Made by a program: the position numbers and the translations under genes. Shown here piece after piece: positions 46,957 through 55,960 of a DNA stretch of 64,000 nucleotides. This DNA is from Phocaeicola plebeius. GTDB taxonomy: Bacteria; Bacteroidota; Bacteroidia; Bacteroidales; Bacteroidaceae. Each line of letters begins with the position of its first letter. The stretch's first letter is position 1. The DNA lies in contig NZ_QSQT01000022.1 in NCBI RefSeq assembly GCF_003437535.1, forward strand, positions 11,984 through 75,983, read 5' to 3'. The notes beneath the pieces are model-generated. The model searched no databases, was not told the DNA's origin, and saw only the letters and a program-made list of their open reading frames with translations.

Positions 46957-49900
46957 ATGAAGCTAAAGTATTATTCTGTCTTGTCTCTGTGTGTACTTGG
47001 GGGCCTGTTGAGTACCCCTGCCTCTGTATGGGCTGCACAGCAGACTGAGATAACTATCAGCAGCGCCAGTGTGCTGAATCCGTCGGCGGTGGAAGTGGTC
47101 TTTTCCAACCAGCAGCGCATGACGCTTGATTTTTATGGTGAGAATATTTTCCGGATGTTCCAGGACAATCAGGGAGGCATTGTGCGCGACCCGCAGGCTT
47201 CTCCTGAAGCCCAGATTCTGGTAGACCGTCCCCGGAAAGAGGTCGGCGAGCTGTCGCTGACAGACAAGGACGGAGTGATTACGATTTCTACGGCCAGAAT
47301 TCAGATAGAAATGGACAAGCGTACATCGCTGTTCAAGATTACGGATAAAATCCGCCAGAAGGTGGTAGTGGAATCAGCACGTCCGGTGGATTTCATGGAA
47401 AAACAAGTCTGCCTGTCACTCAAAGCACACGATAATGAGTATTTTTATGGAGGTGGTGTACAGAACGGCCGTTTTTCTCACAAAGGGAAAAGCATCCGTA
47501 TTGTCAATACGAACCAGTGGACAGATGGTGGAGTGGCTTCTCCTACTCCTTTTTACTGGTCTACAGAAGGATATGGTGTCATGTGGTACACGTTCCGTCC
47601 CGGACTATATGATTTCGGAGCAACTGATAAGGAAGTGGTGAAGCTGTCGCATGAAGAAAACTACCTGGATGTCTTTTTCATGGTAAATGACAGTCCGGTA
47701 GCCTTGTTGAATGATTTTTATCAGCTGACCGGTAATCCGGTGCTTTTACCGAAGTTTGGTTTTTATGAGGGACATTTGAATGCCTATAACCGTGACTATT
47801 GGAAAGAAGACGAAAAGGGTATTCTGTTTGAAGACGGAAAACGATACAAGGAAAGCCAGAAAGACAATGGCGGTATCAAGGAATCGCTGAATGGTGAAAA
47901 GAACAATTACCAGTTCTCGGCACGTGCGGTAATTGACCGTTACAATGCGGCCGATATGCCGTTAGGATGGATTCTGCCTAATGACGGTTATGGAGCCGGC
48001 TACGGACAGACTTCTACGCTGGATGGTAATATCCAGAACTTGAAGGAACTGGGTGAATATGCCCGTGCCAAGGGAGTGGAAATCGGATTGTGGACACAGT
48101 CGGACTTGCATCCCAAAGAAGGAGTAGAAGCTTTGCTTCAGCGTGACATTGTGAAAGAAGTGCGCGATGCAGGTGTACGTGTATTGAAAACCGACGTAGC
48201 CTGGGTAGGAGCTGGCTATTCTTTCGGATTGAACGGAGTGGCCGATGTGGGACAGATTATGCCTTATTACGGCAACAATGCACGACCGTTTATTATTTCA
48301 CTGGACGGATGGGCAGGTACACAGCGTTATGCAGGTATCTGGTCGGGCGACCAGACTGGAGGTGAATGGGAATACATTCGTTTCCATATCCCGACCTATA
48401 TCGGTTCAGGATTGTCGGGACAACCTAATATTTCTTCGGACATGGATGGTATTTTCGGTGGAAAGAATATTCCGGTCAATGTACGTGACTTCCAGTGGAA
48501 AACATTTACTCCTATGCAGTTGAACATGGACGGATGGGGGACAAACCCGAAATATCCGCAAGTGCTGGGTGAGCCGGCTGCTTCCATCAATCGCTGGTAT
48601 CTGAAGATGAAATCGGAGTTCATGCCTTATACTTACAGTATAGCCCGTGAGGCCGTGGACGGAAAGCCGATGGTTCGGGCCATGTTCCTGGATTATCCGA
48701 ATGACTATACACTGGGAACGTCTACCCGCTATCAGTTCCTTTACGGGCCTTATGTACTGGTGGCTCCGGTATATCAGAATACACAGGCCGATGCGAACGG
48801 AAACGATGTACGTAATGGCATTTACCTGCCTGAAGGAAACTGGATAGATTATTTTACCGGTGACTTGTATCAGGGCGGACGGATTCTTAATAATTTTGAG
48901 GCGCCTTTGTGGAAACTTCCATTGTTTATCAAACAGGGGGCTATTTTACCGATGACTGCAGCACATAACAATGTGAGTCAGATGGATAAGCACTTACGTG
49001 TGTATGAACTTTATCCGGCTGGCGATACGGAGTTTACGGAATACGACGACGATGGAGTGTCTGAAGCTTATCGTGCGGGGCAGTATGCTACTACGCATAT
49101 CCGTTCCGTGGTAGAGGGAGAGAACTTGACAGTGTGTGTAGAACCAGTGCAAGGCTCTTTCGAAGGAATGGTAGCGCGTAAGCGTACCCATTTCCGTATC
49201 AATGTAACTGCGCAGCCGAAGAAAATGACAGTACGTGTAGGCGGAAAGAAAGTGAAACTGACTCCGGTGACTTCTTTGGAAGAATTGCAGAAAGGAGCGA
49301 ATGTATATTATTATGAGTCGAGTCCAGAGTTGAATCGTTTTGCCACTCCGGGTAGTGAACAGGCTCGTCTGCACGTCATTAAGAATCCAGTGGTACATGT
49401 GAATCTGGAAGAAATGGACGTGACTCAAAACGATATTCAGTTGGAAATGAAAGGCTTTGTGTTTGCACCTGCTGAGAAACTGTTGGTGAGCCAAGGAACA
49501 TTGCGTGCTCCGGAAGCAGAGGTGACGGAAGAAAATACAGGGGCTTATACATTGACACCTTCATGGAAAAAGGTTGACAATGCCGATTATTATGAAATCG
49601 AATACAACGGTATGCTGTATAGTACCATTCGGAACACTCAACTTCTGTTTGAAGATTTACGACCGGAAACTACTTGCACGTTCAAGGTACGCGCCGTGAA
49701 TGCTACAGGTGCATCAGAATGGACTAATGTGACGGCTACTACCAAATCAGATCCGTTGGAATTTGCTATTCATGGAATCAAGGGAGAAACTACTTGTCCG
49801 AATCAGGGAGGTCAGGGAGTGAATAAACTCTTTAACTTCGATGAGGGAGATGCATGGCATACGAAGTGGAGCACGGCTGCAGTTCCTTTTGATTTGATTA

Positions 49901-50772
49901 TTGACCTGAATAGTGTAAACCAGTTGGATAAATTCCAGTATCTGCCTCGTCTAGATGCCGGGAACGGTACATTGGGCAAGGGTACTGTATATTATAGTAT
50001 GGATAAGTCTGATTGGCACGAAGCTGGCACTTTCGACTGGAAAGGAAGTGACGTGAAGACCTTTGTATTCGAGAAACAGCCTGTTGCACGCTATATTAAG
50101 CTGTCGGTTGTATCTGCTACAGGTCAGTATGGCTCAGGTCGTGAATTGTATGTATTCAAGGTACCTGGTTCAGAAAGCTATATTCCGGGTGATATTAACC
50201 AGGATAAGCTGGTAGATGAGAATGACTTGACCTCTTATATGAACTATACAGGCTTGCGCAGAGGAGATTCTGACTTTGAAGGCTATATCAGCAAGGGTGA
50301 CCTGAACGAGAACGGTCTGATTGATGCGTATGATATTTCGGCGGTAGCCATTCGTATGGAGTCAGGAGTAAGCAGTCGTCAAGTACCTTCAGTAGCTGGA
50401 GAAATCATGGTTGTTCCAGCTAAGAAAGTGTATAATGAGGGAGAAACCGTAGAAATTCGTGTTTCAGGTAAAGGTTTGCGTTCGGTCAATGCCCTCAGCT
50501 TTGCATTGCCTTATGACCCTCAGGCACTGGAATATGTGGGAACAGAGATGACTGGCATGAAGGAGATGCGTAACCTGACCAATGACCGTCTGCATACGAA
50601 CGGAACGAAGGCTTTGTATCCTACTTTTGTAAATATTGGAGAAAAGCCTTACCTGGAAGGGGATGCTGAACTTATGACAATCAAGTTTAAGGCAAAACGT
50701 AAGCAAAAGATTGACTTGAATGTACTGGACGGTATGCTGGTTGACAAGAATCTGAATACAGTGAAGTTTTGA
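46957..50772 (+). CDS. GH31 glycosidase with FN3, F5/8C-like, dockerin-like and cohesin-like modules
   Basis: 1271 residues. Signal peptide to about residue 27, GH31 N-domain, then the catalytic barrel (about 290-690). The predicted nucleophile is D413 (KTDVAWVG) and the acid/base D465 (WSGDQTGG). FN3 covers about 851-930 and an F5/8C (discoidin, CBM32-like) domain 931-1072. A dockerin-like pair of EF-hand loops starts at 1078 (GDINQDKLVDENDL) and 1115 (DLNENGLIDAYDI). A cohesin-like beta sandwich covers about 1148-1271. The barrel region with SGLSGQPNISSDMDGIFGG could be an alpha-N-acetylgalactosaminidase-type GH31. That is inference, and alpha-glucosidase or alpha-xylosidase activity is the alternative. 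Confidence 0.88.
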   Translation: MKLKYYSVLSLCVLGGLLSTPASVWAAQQTEITISSASVLNPSAVEVVFSNQQRMTLDFYGENIFRMFQDNQGGIVRDPQASPEAQILVDRPRKEVGELSLTDKDGVITISTARIQIEMDKRTSLFKITDKIRQKVVVESARPVDFMEKQVCLSLKAHDNEYFYGGGVQNGRFSHKGKSIRIVNTNQWTDGGVASPTPFYWSTEGYGVMWYTFRPGLYDFGATDKEVVKLSHEENYLDVFFMVNDSPVALLNDFYQLTGNPVLLPKFGFYEGHLNAYNRDYWKEDEKGILFEDGKRYKESQKDNGGIKESLNGEKNNYQFSARAVIDRYNAADMPLGWILPNDGYGAGYGQTSTLDGNIQNLKELGEYARAKGVEIGLWTQSDLHPKEGVEALLQRDIVKEVRDAGVRVLKTDVAWVGAGYSFGLNGVADVGQIMPYYGNNARPFIISLDGWAGTQRYAGIWSGDQTGGEWEYIRFHIPTYIGSGLSGQPNISSDMDGIFGGKNIPVNVRDFQWKTFTPMQLNMDGWGTNPKYPQVLGEPAASINRWYLKMKSEFMPYTYSIAREAVDGKPMVRAMFLDYPNDYTLGTSTRYQFLYGPYVLVAPVYQNTQADANGNDVRNGIYLPEGNWIDYFTGDLYQGGRILNNFEAPLWKLPLFIKQGAILPMTAAHNNVSQMDKHLRVYELYPAGDTEFTEYDDDGVSEAYRAGQYATTHIRSVVEGENLTVCVEPVQGSFEGMVARKRTHFRINVTAQPKKMTVRVGGKKVKLTPVTSLEELQKGANVYYYESSPELNRFATPGSEQARLHVIKNPVVHVNLEEMDVTQNDIQLEMKGFVFAPAEKLLVSQGTLRAPEAEVTEENTGAYTLTPSWKKVDNADYYEIEYNGMLYSTIRNTQLLFEDLRPETTCTFKVRAVNATGASEWTNVTATTKSDPLEFAIHGIKGETTCPNQGGQGVNKLFNFDEGDAWHTKWSTAAVPFDLIIDLNSVNQLDKFQYLPRLDAGNGTLGKGTVYYSMDKSDWHEAGTFDWKGSDVKTFVFEKQPVARYIKLSVVSATGQYGSGRELYVFKVPGSESYIPGDINQDKLVDENDLTSYMNYTGLRRGDSDFEGYISKGDLNENGLIDAYDISAVAIRMESGVSSRQVPSVAGEIMVVPAKKVYNEGETVEIRVSGKGLRSVNALSFALPYDPQALEYVGTEMTGMKEMRNLTNDRLHTNGTKALYPTFVNIGEKPYLEGDAELMTIKFKAKRKQKIDLNVLDGMLVDKNLNTVKF

Positions 50773-50777
50773 TAGAT

Positions 50778-50800
50778 TATCCGGGACTCGTTCCCGGATA
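50778..50800 (+). terminator. Hairpin after GH31 gene
   Basis: Perfect 9-bp arms TATCCGGGA (50778-50786) and TCCCGGATA (50792-50800) with a 5-base loop. Its T run is poor. Confidence 0.5.
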
Positions 50801-50810
50801 TAAAATAAAA

Positions 50811-50862
50811 AGAGAGGAAAATGGTTGTCTGTTGAGTTGGACAATCTTTTTCCTCTCTTTTT
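50811..50862. terminator. Shared terminator of GH31 and argE
   Basis: A long imperfect stem: AGAGAGGAAAATGGTTGTC (50811-50829) pairs with the reverse complement in 50840-50858 (one or two mismatches). T runs lie on both strands. Confidence 0.75.
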
Positions 50863-50883
50863 ATAATGCAGATAAAGATTCTA

Positions 50884-51948
50884 TCAGATTTTTAATCCGT
50901 CCAAGATTTGCACATAGGTTGAAATTGCTTCCTCTATTTCACTGACGAGAATGTATTCATCGGCGGTGTGCGAGCGGGAAGATTTTCCCGGTCCCATTTT
51001 TACAGAAGGGAAGGGCATTAATGCCTGATCGGATAACGTAGGTGAACCGAATGGTACTTTCCCCAGTTCTATGGCACGTTTTACAAACGGATGATCAGAC
51101 GGAATGCTGGAAGAATTGAGACGGAATGAGCGTGCTTTGGCCTCACTCTGTATATGTTGGCAGATTTCGGCGAACAGCTCCTCGTTAGAGTAACATTCGT
51201 TGCTTCGGATATCTACCACGATGCTGCACAAATCAGGAATTACATTATGCTGTGTACCCGCATTGATCTGAGTGACACTCATTTTGACAGGCCCCAGAAT
51301 GGGTGATTCTTTAGGAAACTTATATGTACGGAACCATTCAATATCTGGCAGCAGCTTGTAAATGGCATTTTCTCCTTCGTTACGTGCAGCGTGTCCGGAT
51401 TTTCCACGTGCTGTGACGTCGAGTACCATAAGTCCCTTTTCTGCGATGGCAGGTTGCATTTCCGTAGGTTCACCTACTACTCCTAATGCAATAGGAGGGA
51501 GTTGAGGCAGGACGCTTTCAATGCCGTTTTTCCCGGATACCTCTTCTTCGCAGGAAGCCAGGAAAATCAGGTTGTAGCTTTGGGTTGTCATGCTAAGGTG
51601 ACGGTACACCTGGAATAATGATACCAGACTGGCACCGGCGTCATTGCTGCCCAGACCATATAATTTCCCGTTTTCATTTTTGGGAGTAAACGGCTGTTTT
51701 CTCCATCCGCTGACTGGCTTCACGGTGTCGATGTGTGAATTGAGCAGGATGGTAGGTTTATTGATGTCGAACATGGGGCTGATGCACCAGATGTTATTTC
51801 CGGATCTTCCGGTCATGATTCCCGTTTCTTCTATGTAGTTTTGCAGGAAGTCTGCTGCGGCTTCTTCTTCCCGGCTGATGGACGGGATTCCAATCAGGGA
51901 ATGTAACAGAGTCAGTGCTTCAGATGTGTAGTAACCTGTGTCTATCAT
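50884..51948 (-). CDS. M20 family deacylase, probable ArgE
   Basis: 354 residues from the ATG at 51948; the -7 element at 51982-51975 lies between this and the longer open frame's start, which excludes the latter. M20 metallohydrolase: LLNSHIDTVKP, the catalytic GLGSNDAGASL, CEEEVSGKNG, GEPTEMQPAIAEKGL and the C-terminal SSRSHTADEYI ligand. It most resembles N-acetylornithine deacetylases. Because Bacteroides makes arginine through N-succinylornithine, the true substrate may be the succinyl form. It lies alone, away from other arg genes. Confidence 0.8.
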   Translation of the reverse strand: MIDTGYYTSEALTLLHSLIGIPSISREEEAAADFLQNYIEETGIMTGRSGNNIWCISPMFDINKPTILLNSHIDTVKPVSGWRKQPFTPKNENGKLYGLGSNDAGASLVSLFQVYRHLSMTTQSYNLIFLASCEEEVSGKNGIESVLPQLPPIALGVVGEPTEMQPAIAEKGLMVLDVTARGKSGHAARNEGENAIYKLLPDIEWFRTYKFPKESPILGPVKMSVTQINAGTQHNVIPDLCSIVVDIRSNECYSNEELFAEICQHIQSEAKARSFRLNSSSIPSDHPFVKRAIELGKVPFGSPTLSDQALMPFPSVKMGPGKSSRSHTADEYILVSEIEEAISTYVQILDGLKI

Positions 51949-51974
51949 AAATAATCCGTTTTTTTGATTCTTTG

Positions 51975-51982
51975 CAAAGATA
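51975..51982 (-). promoter_or_regulatory. -7 element of argE-like gene
   Basis: TATCTTTG on the minus strand (51982-51975), 27 bases before the ATG. Confidence 0.65.
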
Positions 51983-52034
51983 GTCTTTTTTAGGAGAAAT
52001 GCTTTAGATTGGCCGGACATTGCAAATAAAATCC

Positions 52035-52042
52035 TATATTTG
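52035..52042 (+). promoter_or_regulatory. -7 element of acyl-CoA synthetase gene
   Basis: TATATTTG, 31 bases before the ATG at 52074. TTG at 52009-52011 could be the -33 part but the spacing is long. Confidence 0.55.
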
Positions 52043-52073
52043 CAGAATAAACCAATAAAATGAAGTAAGATAG

Positions 52074-53888
52074 ATGGTTAATTCATGTTTGTCCCGGCTT
52101 GTACGACAACAAGCTGAAAAATATGGGGATAAAGTTGCCTTAAAATACCGTGATTACACCACTGCTACATGGATTCCTGTCACATGGAACGGGTTTGCTG
52201 ATCTGGTAGATAAAACAGCCCGTGCGTTTGTAAAATTAGGAGTGGAAGTACAGGAAAATGTAGGAGTATTCTCTCAAAATAAGCCGGAGTGTCTGTATGT
52301 AGATTTTGGAGCTTTTAAAGATAGGATTGTAACTGTGCCTTTGTATGCCACAAGCTCAGAAGCGCAGGTACATTATATTGTAGAAGATGCTGGAATTCGT
52401 TTTTTGTTTGTAGGAGAGCAGTATCAGTATGATGTGGCTTACCGGGTGCAGGGCTTATGTCGTTCATTGAAGAAGATTATTATATTTGATCCCGAAGTAA
52501 AGCGTGCCGAAGGTGACAATAATTCTATCTATTTCTCGGACTTTTTGCAGATGGGTGAAAAAGAAGAGTGTCAGCCGGAAGTGGATAAGCGGGTTTCTGA
52601 GTCTTCTTTGGATGATTTGGCGAATATTCTGTACACTTCTGGTACGACAGGTGATTCAAAAGGGGTAATGCTGCATCACTCTAACTACGACGTTGCTTTT
52701 AAAGGGCATAACGCACGTCTGACCAATTTGGGTGAAAATGATGTCGTCATGAATTTCTTGCCGTTTACGCACATCTTTGAAAGAGCATGGTCGTATTATT
52801 GTTTGTATAAAGGATGTATGCTGTGTATCAATCTGCGTCCGCAGGACATTCAGAAGACAATCAAGGAAGTACGACCTACGGCTATGTGCAGTGTGCCTCG
52901 TTTTTGGGAAAAGGTATATGCCGGAGTACAGGAAAAAATCAATGAGACTACGGGCCTGAAAAAGAGTTTGATGCTGGATGCGCTTCGGGTAGGGCGTGAA
53001 CATAATATTACGTATCTGATGAACGGAAAGACGCCTCCTTCCTTGTTGCACATGAAATATAAGTTTTATGAGAAAACAATTTATAGCCTGTTGAAGAAGA
53101 CAATTGGAATAGAAAACGGGAATTTCTTCCCTACAGCGGGAGCTGCTATTCCAGAGAAAGTAGCAGAGTTTGTGCATTCGGTGGGCATTAATATGATAGC
53201 TGGTTATGGACTGACAGAAAGTACGGCTACAGTCTCTTGTGAATGGATTGGAGATTTCCGTTTGGGAGCGGTAGGGCGTGTACTCGACGGAGTAGAAGTT
53301 CGTATTGGAGAAAATAACGAGATACAGCTTCGTGGAGGTACCATAACGAAGGGATATTATAAGAAAGAAGCCATTACCCAGCAGGCATTTACAGAAGATG
53401 GCTGGTTCCGTACGGGAGATGCCGGATATATGAAGGATGGTTTCTTGTACTTGACAGACCGAATCAAGGATTTGTTCAAAACTTCCAACGGTAAGTACAT
53501 TGCTCCGCAGGCCATTGAAACCAAGCTGGTGGTAGACCGTTATATTGATCAGGTGACCATTATTGCGGACCAGCGGAAATTTGTATCGGCCCTGATTGTG
53601 CCGGAATACAGTCAGGTGGAGAAGTTTGCGCAGGAACATCACATTGCTTTTGGAAGCAGAAAGGAGTTACTGGAGAATCCTCAGATTATTGAGTTGTTCC
53701 GTCTTCGAATTGATACGCTTCAACAGGAGTTTGCGCATTATGAACAGGTTAAGCGCTTTACTCTTCTTCCGGAGCCGTTCAGTATGGAACGTGGCGAGCT
53801 GACCAACACGCTGAAACTGAAACGTGCGGTGGTAGCCCGTAACTACAAGGATATTATCGACAAAATGTATGAAGAAAATGTCGGTTAA
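52074..53888 (+). CDS. Long-chain fatty acid-CoA ligase (AMP-binding)
   Basis: 604 residues. An ANL-family enzyme that forms acyl-CoA from a fatty acid, ATP and CoA. Core motifs: ILYTSGTTGDSKGVML (phosphate loop), FLPFTHIFERAW, AGYGLTESTATVS, WFRTGDAGYMKDGFLYLTDRIKDLFKTSNGKYIAPQ (hinge and adenylate sites). The LPFxHxFER block is typical of the long-chain FadD15/ACSL type. Neighbours give no pathway. It may recycle membrane acyl chains. Confidence 0.93.
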   Translation: MVNSCLSRLVRQQAEKYGDKVALKYRDYTTATWIPVTWNGFADLVDKTARAFVKLGVEVQENVGVFSQNKPECLYVDFGAFKDRIVTVPLYATSSEAQVHYIVEDAGIRFLFVGEQYQYDVAYRVQGLCRSLKKIIIFDPEVKRAEGDNNSIYFSDFLQMGEKEECQPEVDKRVSESSLDDLANILYTSGTTGDSKGVMLHHSNYDVAFKGHNARLTNLGENDVVMNFLPFTHIFERAWSYYCLYKGCMLCINLRPQDIQKTIKEVRPTAMCSVPRFWEKVYAGVQEKINETTGLKKSLMLDALRVGREHNITYLMNGKTPPSLLHMKYKFYEKTIYSLLKKTIGIENGNFFPTAGAAIPEKVAEFVHSVGINMIAGYGLTESTATVSCEWIGDFRLGAVGRVLDGVEVRIGENNEIQLRGGTITKGYYKKEAITQQAFTEDGWFRTGDAGYMKDGFLYLTDRIKDLFKTSNGKYIAPQAIETKLVVDRYIDQVTIIADQRKFVSALIVPEYSQVEKFAQEHHIAFGSRKELLENPQIIELFRLRIDTLQQEFAHYEQVKRFTLLPEPFSMERGELTNTLKLKRAVVARNYKDIIDKMYEENVG

Positions 53889-53905
53889 ATAGCTGACTTT
53901 TATCT

Positions 53906-53936
53906 ACAGGCACTCTTTCAGGGGTGCCTGTTTTTT
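53906..53936 (+). terminator. Terminator of acyl-CoA synthetase gene
   Basis: The arms ACAGGCAC (53906-53913) and GTGCCTGT (53924-53931) are perfect and followed by TTTTT. Confidence 0.85.
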
Positions 53937-53938
53937 CA

Positions 53939-53946
53939 TATCTTTG
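53939..53946 (+). promoter_or_regulatory. -7 element of prfB promoter
   Basis: TATCTTTG, 37 bases before the prfB ATG, directly after the previous terminator. Confidence 0.7.
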
Positions 53947-53983
53947 CAACGAGAAAAAATAACAGACTAATTTATCGTATTTT

Positions 53984-55099
53984 ATGATTACCATAGAGCA
54001 ACTGAAAGACGTGAAGGAACGTACGGAAGCCTTGTATCGTTATCTGGACATTGAAGGAAAGAAAATACAGGTGGAAGAAGAACAGCTTCGTACGCAGGCA
54101 CCCGGTTTTTGGGATGACCAGAAGGCTGCCGAAGCGCAGATGAAAAAAGTAAAGGCTTTGCAGCAGTGGATTACCGGTTATCAGGAAGTGAAGACATTGG
54201 CGGATGAACTGCAGTTGTCTTTTGATTTTTATAAAGATGAACTGGTTACTGAGGAAGAAGTGGATGAGGCCTATTCAAAAGCTATCTCTGCAGTGGAAGA
54301 GCTGGAATTGAAGAATATGCTTCGTTCGGAAGCTGACCAGATGGACTGTGTACTGAAAATCAATTCAGGTGCAGGAGGTACAGAAAGTCAGGACTGGGCT
54401 TCCATGCTGATGCGTATGTACATGCGCTGGGCTGAAAGCAATGGATATAAGTTGTCAGTAGCTAACCTTCAGGAAGGGGATGAAGCCGGCATCAAGACGG
54501 TGACGATGAATATTGAAGGATCCTATGCTTATGGTTATCTGAAAGGAGAAAACGGGGTGCACCGACTGGTTCGTGTATCTCCTTACAATGCACAGGGTAA
54601 GCGAATGACTTCTTTTGCATCTGTTTTCGTGACTCCTTTGGTAGATGATTCAATTGAAGTAACCGTAGAACCGGCTCGTTTGTCATGGGATACATTCCGA
54701 AGTGGTGGCGCCGGAGGGCAGAACGTAAACAAGGTAGAATCTGGTGTACGTCTGCGTTATCAGTATAAAGACCCTTACACAGGCGAAGAAGAAGAAATCT
54801 TGATTGAAAATACGGAAACCCGTGACCAGCCGAAGAATAAGGAAAACGCCATGCGTCAGTTGCGCTCTATCCTTTATGATAAAGAGTTGCAGCACCGTAT
54901 GGAAGAGCAGGCTAAGGTTGAGGCCGGAAAGAAAAAAATCGAATGGGGTTCTCAGATACGAAGCTACGTATTCGATGACCGACGTGTGAAAGACCATCGT
55001 ACCAATTACCAGACATCGGATGTCAACGGGGTGATGGATGGAAAAATTGACGGTTTCATTAAAGCTTACTTGATGGAGTTTTCAGATAGCGAAATCTGA
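53984..55099 (+). CDS. prfB: Peptide chain release factor 2, no frameshift site
   Basis: 371 residues in one uninterrupted frame. RF2 releases peptides at UGA and UAA. The GGQ motif that reaches the peptidyl-transferase centre is present (SGGAGGQNVNKVESGVRL). The stop-recognition motif, SPF in E. coli, is SPY here (VRVSPYNAQGKR). The codons for YLD near residue 20 read TAT CTG GAC without the CTTTGA slip sequence, so the programmed +1 frameshift that autoregulates RF2 in many bacteria is missing. Confidence 0.96.
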   Translation: MITIEQLKDVKERTEALYRYLDIEGKKIQVEEEQLRTQAPGFWDDQKAAEAQMKKVKALQQWITGYQEVKTLADELQLSFDFYKDELVTEEEVDEAYSKAISAVEELELKNMLRSEADQMDCVLKINSGAGGTESQDWASMLMRMYMRWAESNGYKLSVANLQEGDEAGIKTVTMNIEGSYAYGYLKGENGVHRLVRVSPYNAQGKRMTSFASVFVTPLVDDSIEVTVEPARLSWDTFRSGGAGGQNVNKVESGVRLRYQYKDPYTGEEEEILIENTETRDQPKNKENAMRQLRSILYDKELQHRMEEQAKVEAGKKKIEWGSQIRSYVFDDRRVKDHRTNYQTSDVNGVMDGKIDGFIKAYLMEFSDSEI

Positions 55100-55185
55100 T
55101 AACTTTGAGTAAAATCGCTCTTTTTTATTTGTCTTTTTGCAAAGATGTTGTAATTTTAGGGTTGTAAATCTAAAATTGAAAACTT

Positions 55186-55326
55186 ATGGGACGCAACAGA
55201 AGTGTAAAAAGACAGAATTTTGAAAAACGTGAGGAAGAAAAAGCCAATAGATTGTTCAAGATGATTTGTATTGTCTTGATTCTATTGGCTATTTTAATGA
55301 TTGTAGGTTACACATTGGCTTCTTGA
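55186..55326 (+). CDS. 46-residue single-span membrane protein
   Basis: A short open frame, MGRNRSVKRQNFEKREEEKA and on, with a basic then charged N-terminal half and one hydrophobic helix (MICIVLILLAILMIVGYTLA). It lies between prfB and the CYTH gene on the same strand, with TTTG (55128-55131), 19 bases and TAATTTTA (55151-55158) upstream. The TM orientation should put the charged N-terminus inside. I recognise no family. The orderly position and Bacteroidota-like codon use support a real gene. Confidence 0.65.
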   Translation: MGRNRSVKRQNFEKREEEKANRLFKMICIVLILLAILMIVGYTLAS

Positions 55327-55341
55327 TAGCTTAGATAGAAT

Positions 55342-55848
55342 ATGCCGCAGGAAATAGAACGGAAGTTTCTGGTGCGTGATGATTCATATAAAGCTATGGC
55401 TTATAAAAAGAAGCGTATCAGGCAAGGGTATATCTGTAGTGAAAGAGGGCGCACCGTGCGGGTACGTATCCAGAATGAGGAAGGTTATCTGACCATCAAA
55501 GGACCTTCAGATGTATCGGGTATGAGCCGTTACGAATGGGAGCATGCTCTTTCTTTGCAGGAGGCGGAAGAATTGATGAGGTTGTGCGAGCCGGGAATGA
55601 TTGACAAAACTCGTTATCTGGTACAGTGGGGGACGCACGTTTTTGAGGTGGATGAATTCTACGGAGAAAATAATGGACTGGTCGTAGCAGAAGTTGAATT
55701 AACTGACGAGAAGGAAACTTTTGAATGTCCACCTTTTTTAGGGGAGGAAGTCACCGGACAGGTGAAGTACTATAATTCGTTCCTGATGAAGTCACCTTAT
55801 AGTAAATGGGGTGAAAACCTTCCTGAAAACTGTCAGAACAAGGGGTAA
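55342..55848 (+). CDS. CYTH domain protein
   Basis: 168 residues. CYTH (CyaB, thiamine triphosphatase) fold with the N-terminal EIERKF (ExExK), RIRQGY, RVRI, YLTIKGP and late EVDEF / VAEVEL acidic motifs that form a tunnel for triphosphate and divalent metal. Such proteins hydrolyse inorganic triphosphate or organic triphosphates. An adenylate cyclase role is unlikely from sequence alone. It starts 15 bases after the small membrane protein. Confidence 0.92.
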   Translation: MPQEIERKFLVRDDSYKAMAYKKKRIRQGYICSERGRTVRVRIQNEEGYLTIKGPSDVSGMSRYEWEHALSLQEAEELMRLCEPGMIDKTRYLVQWGTHVFEVDEFYGENNGLVVAEVELTDEKETFECPPFLGEEVTGQVKYYNSFLMKSPYSKWGENLPENCQNKG

Positions 55849-55871
55849 AAACTCTCAATTGACAGTTTTTA
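55826..55871 (+). terminator. Hairpin over the 3' end of the CYTH gene
   Basis: The arms AAAACTGTCA (55826-55835) and TGACAGTTTT (55860-55869) are perfect; the left arm lies in the coding end and a short T run follows. Confidence 0.6.
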
Positions 55872-55960
55872 CCCGTTTGAATATCAGATTTTGTGAAGAG
55901 TCTTCTTTGTTTTTCTACTAATATTGCAGTGTCGAAACCAAGACAGACACTAAAAGAATT

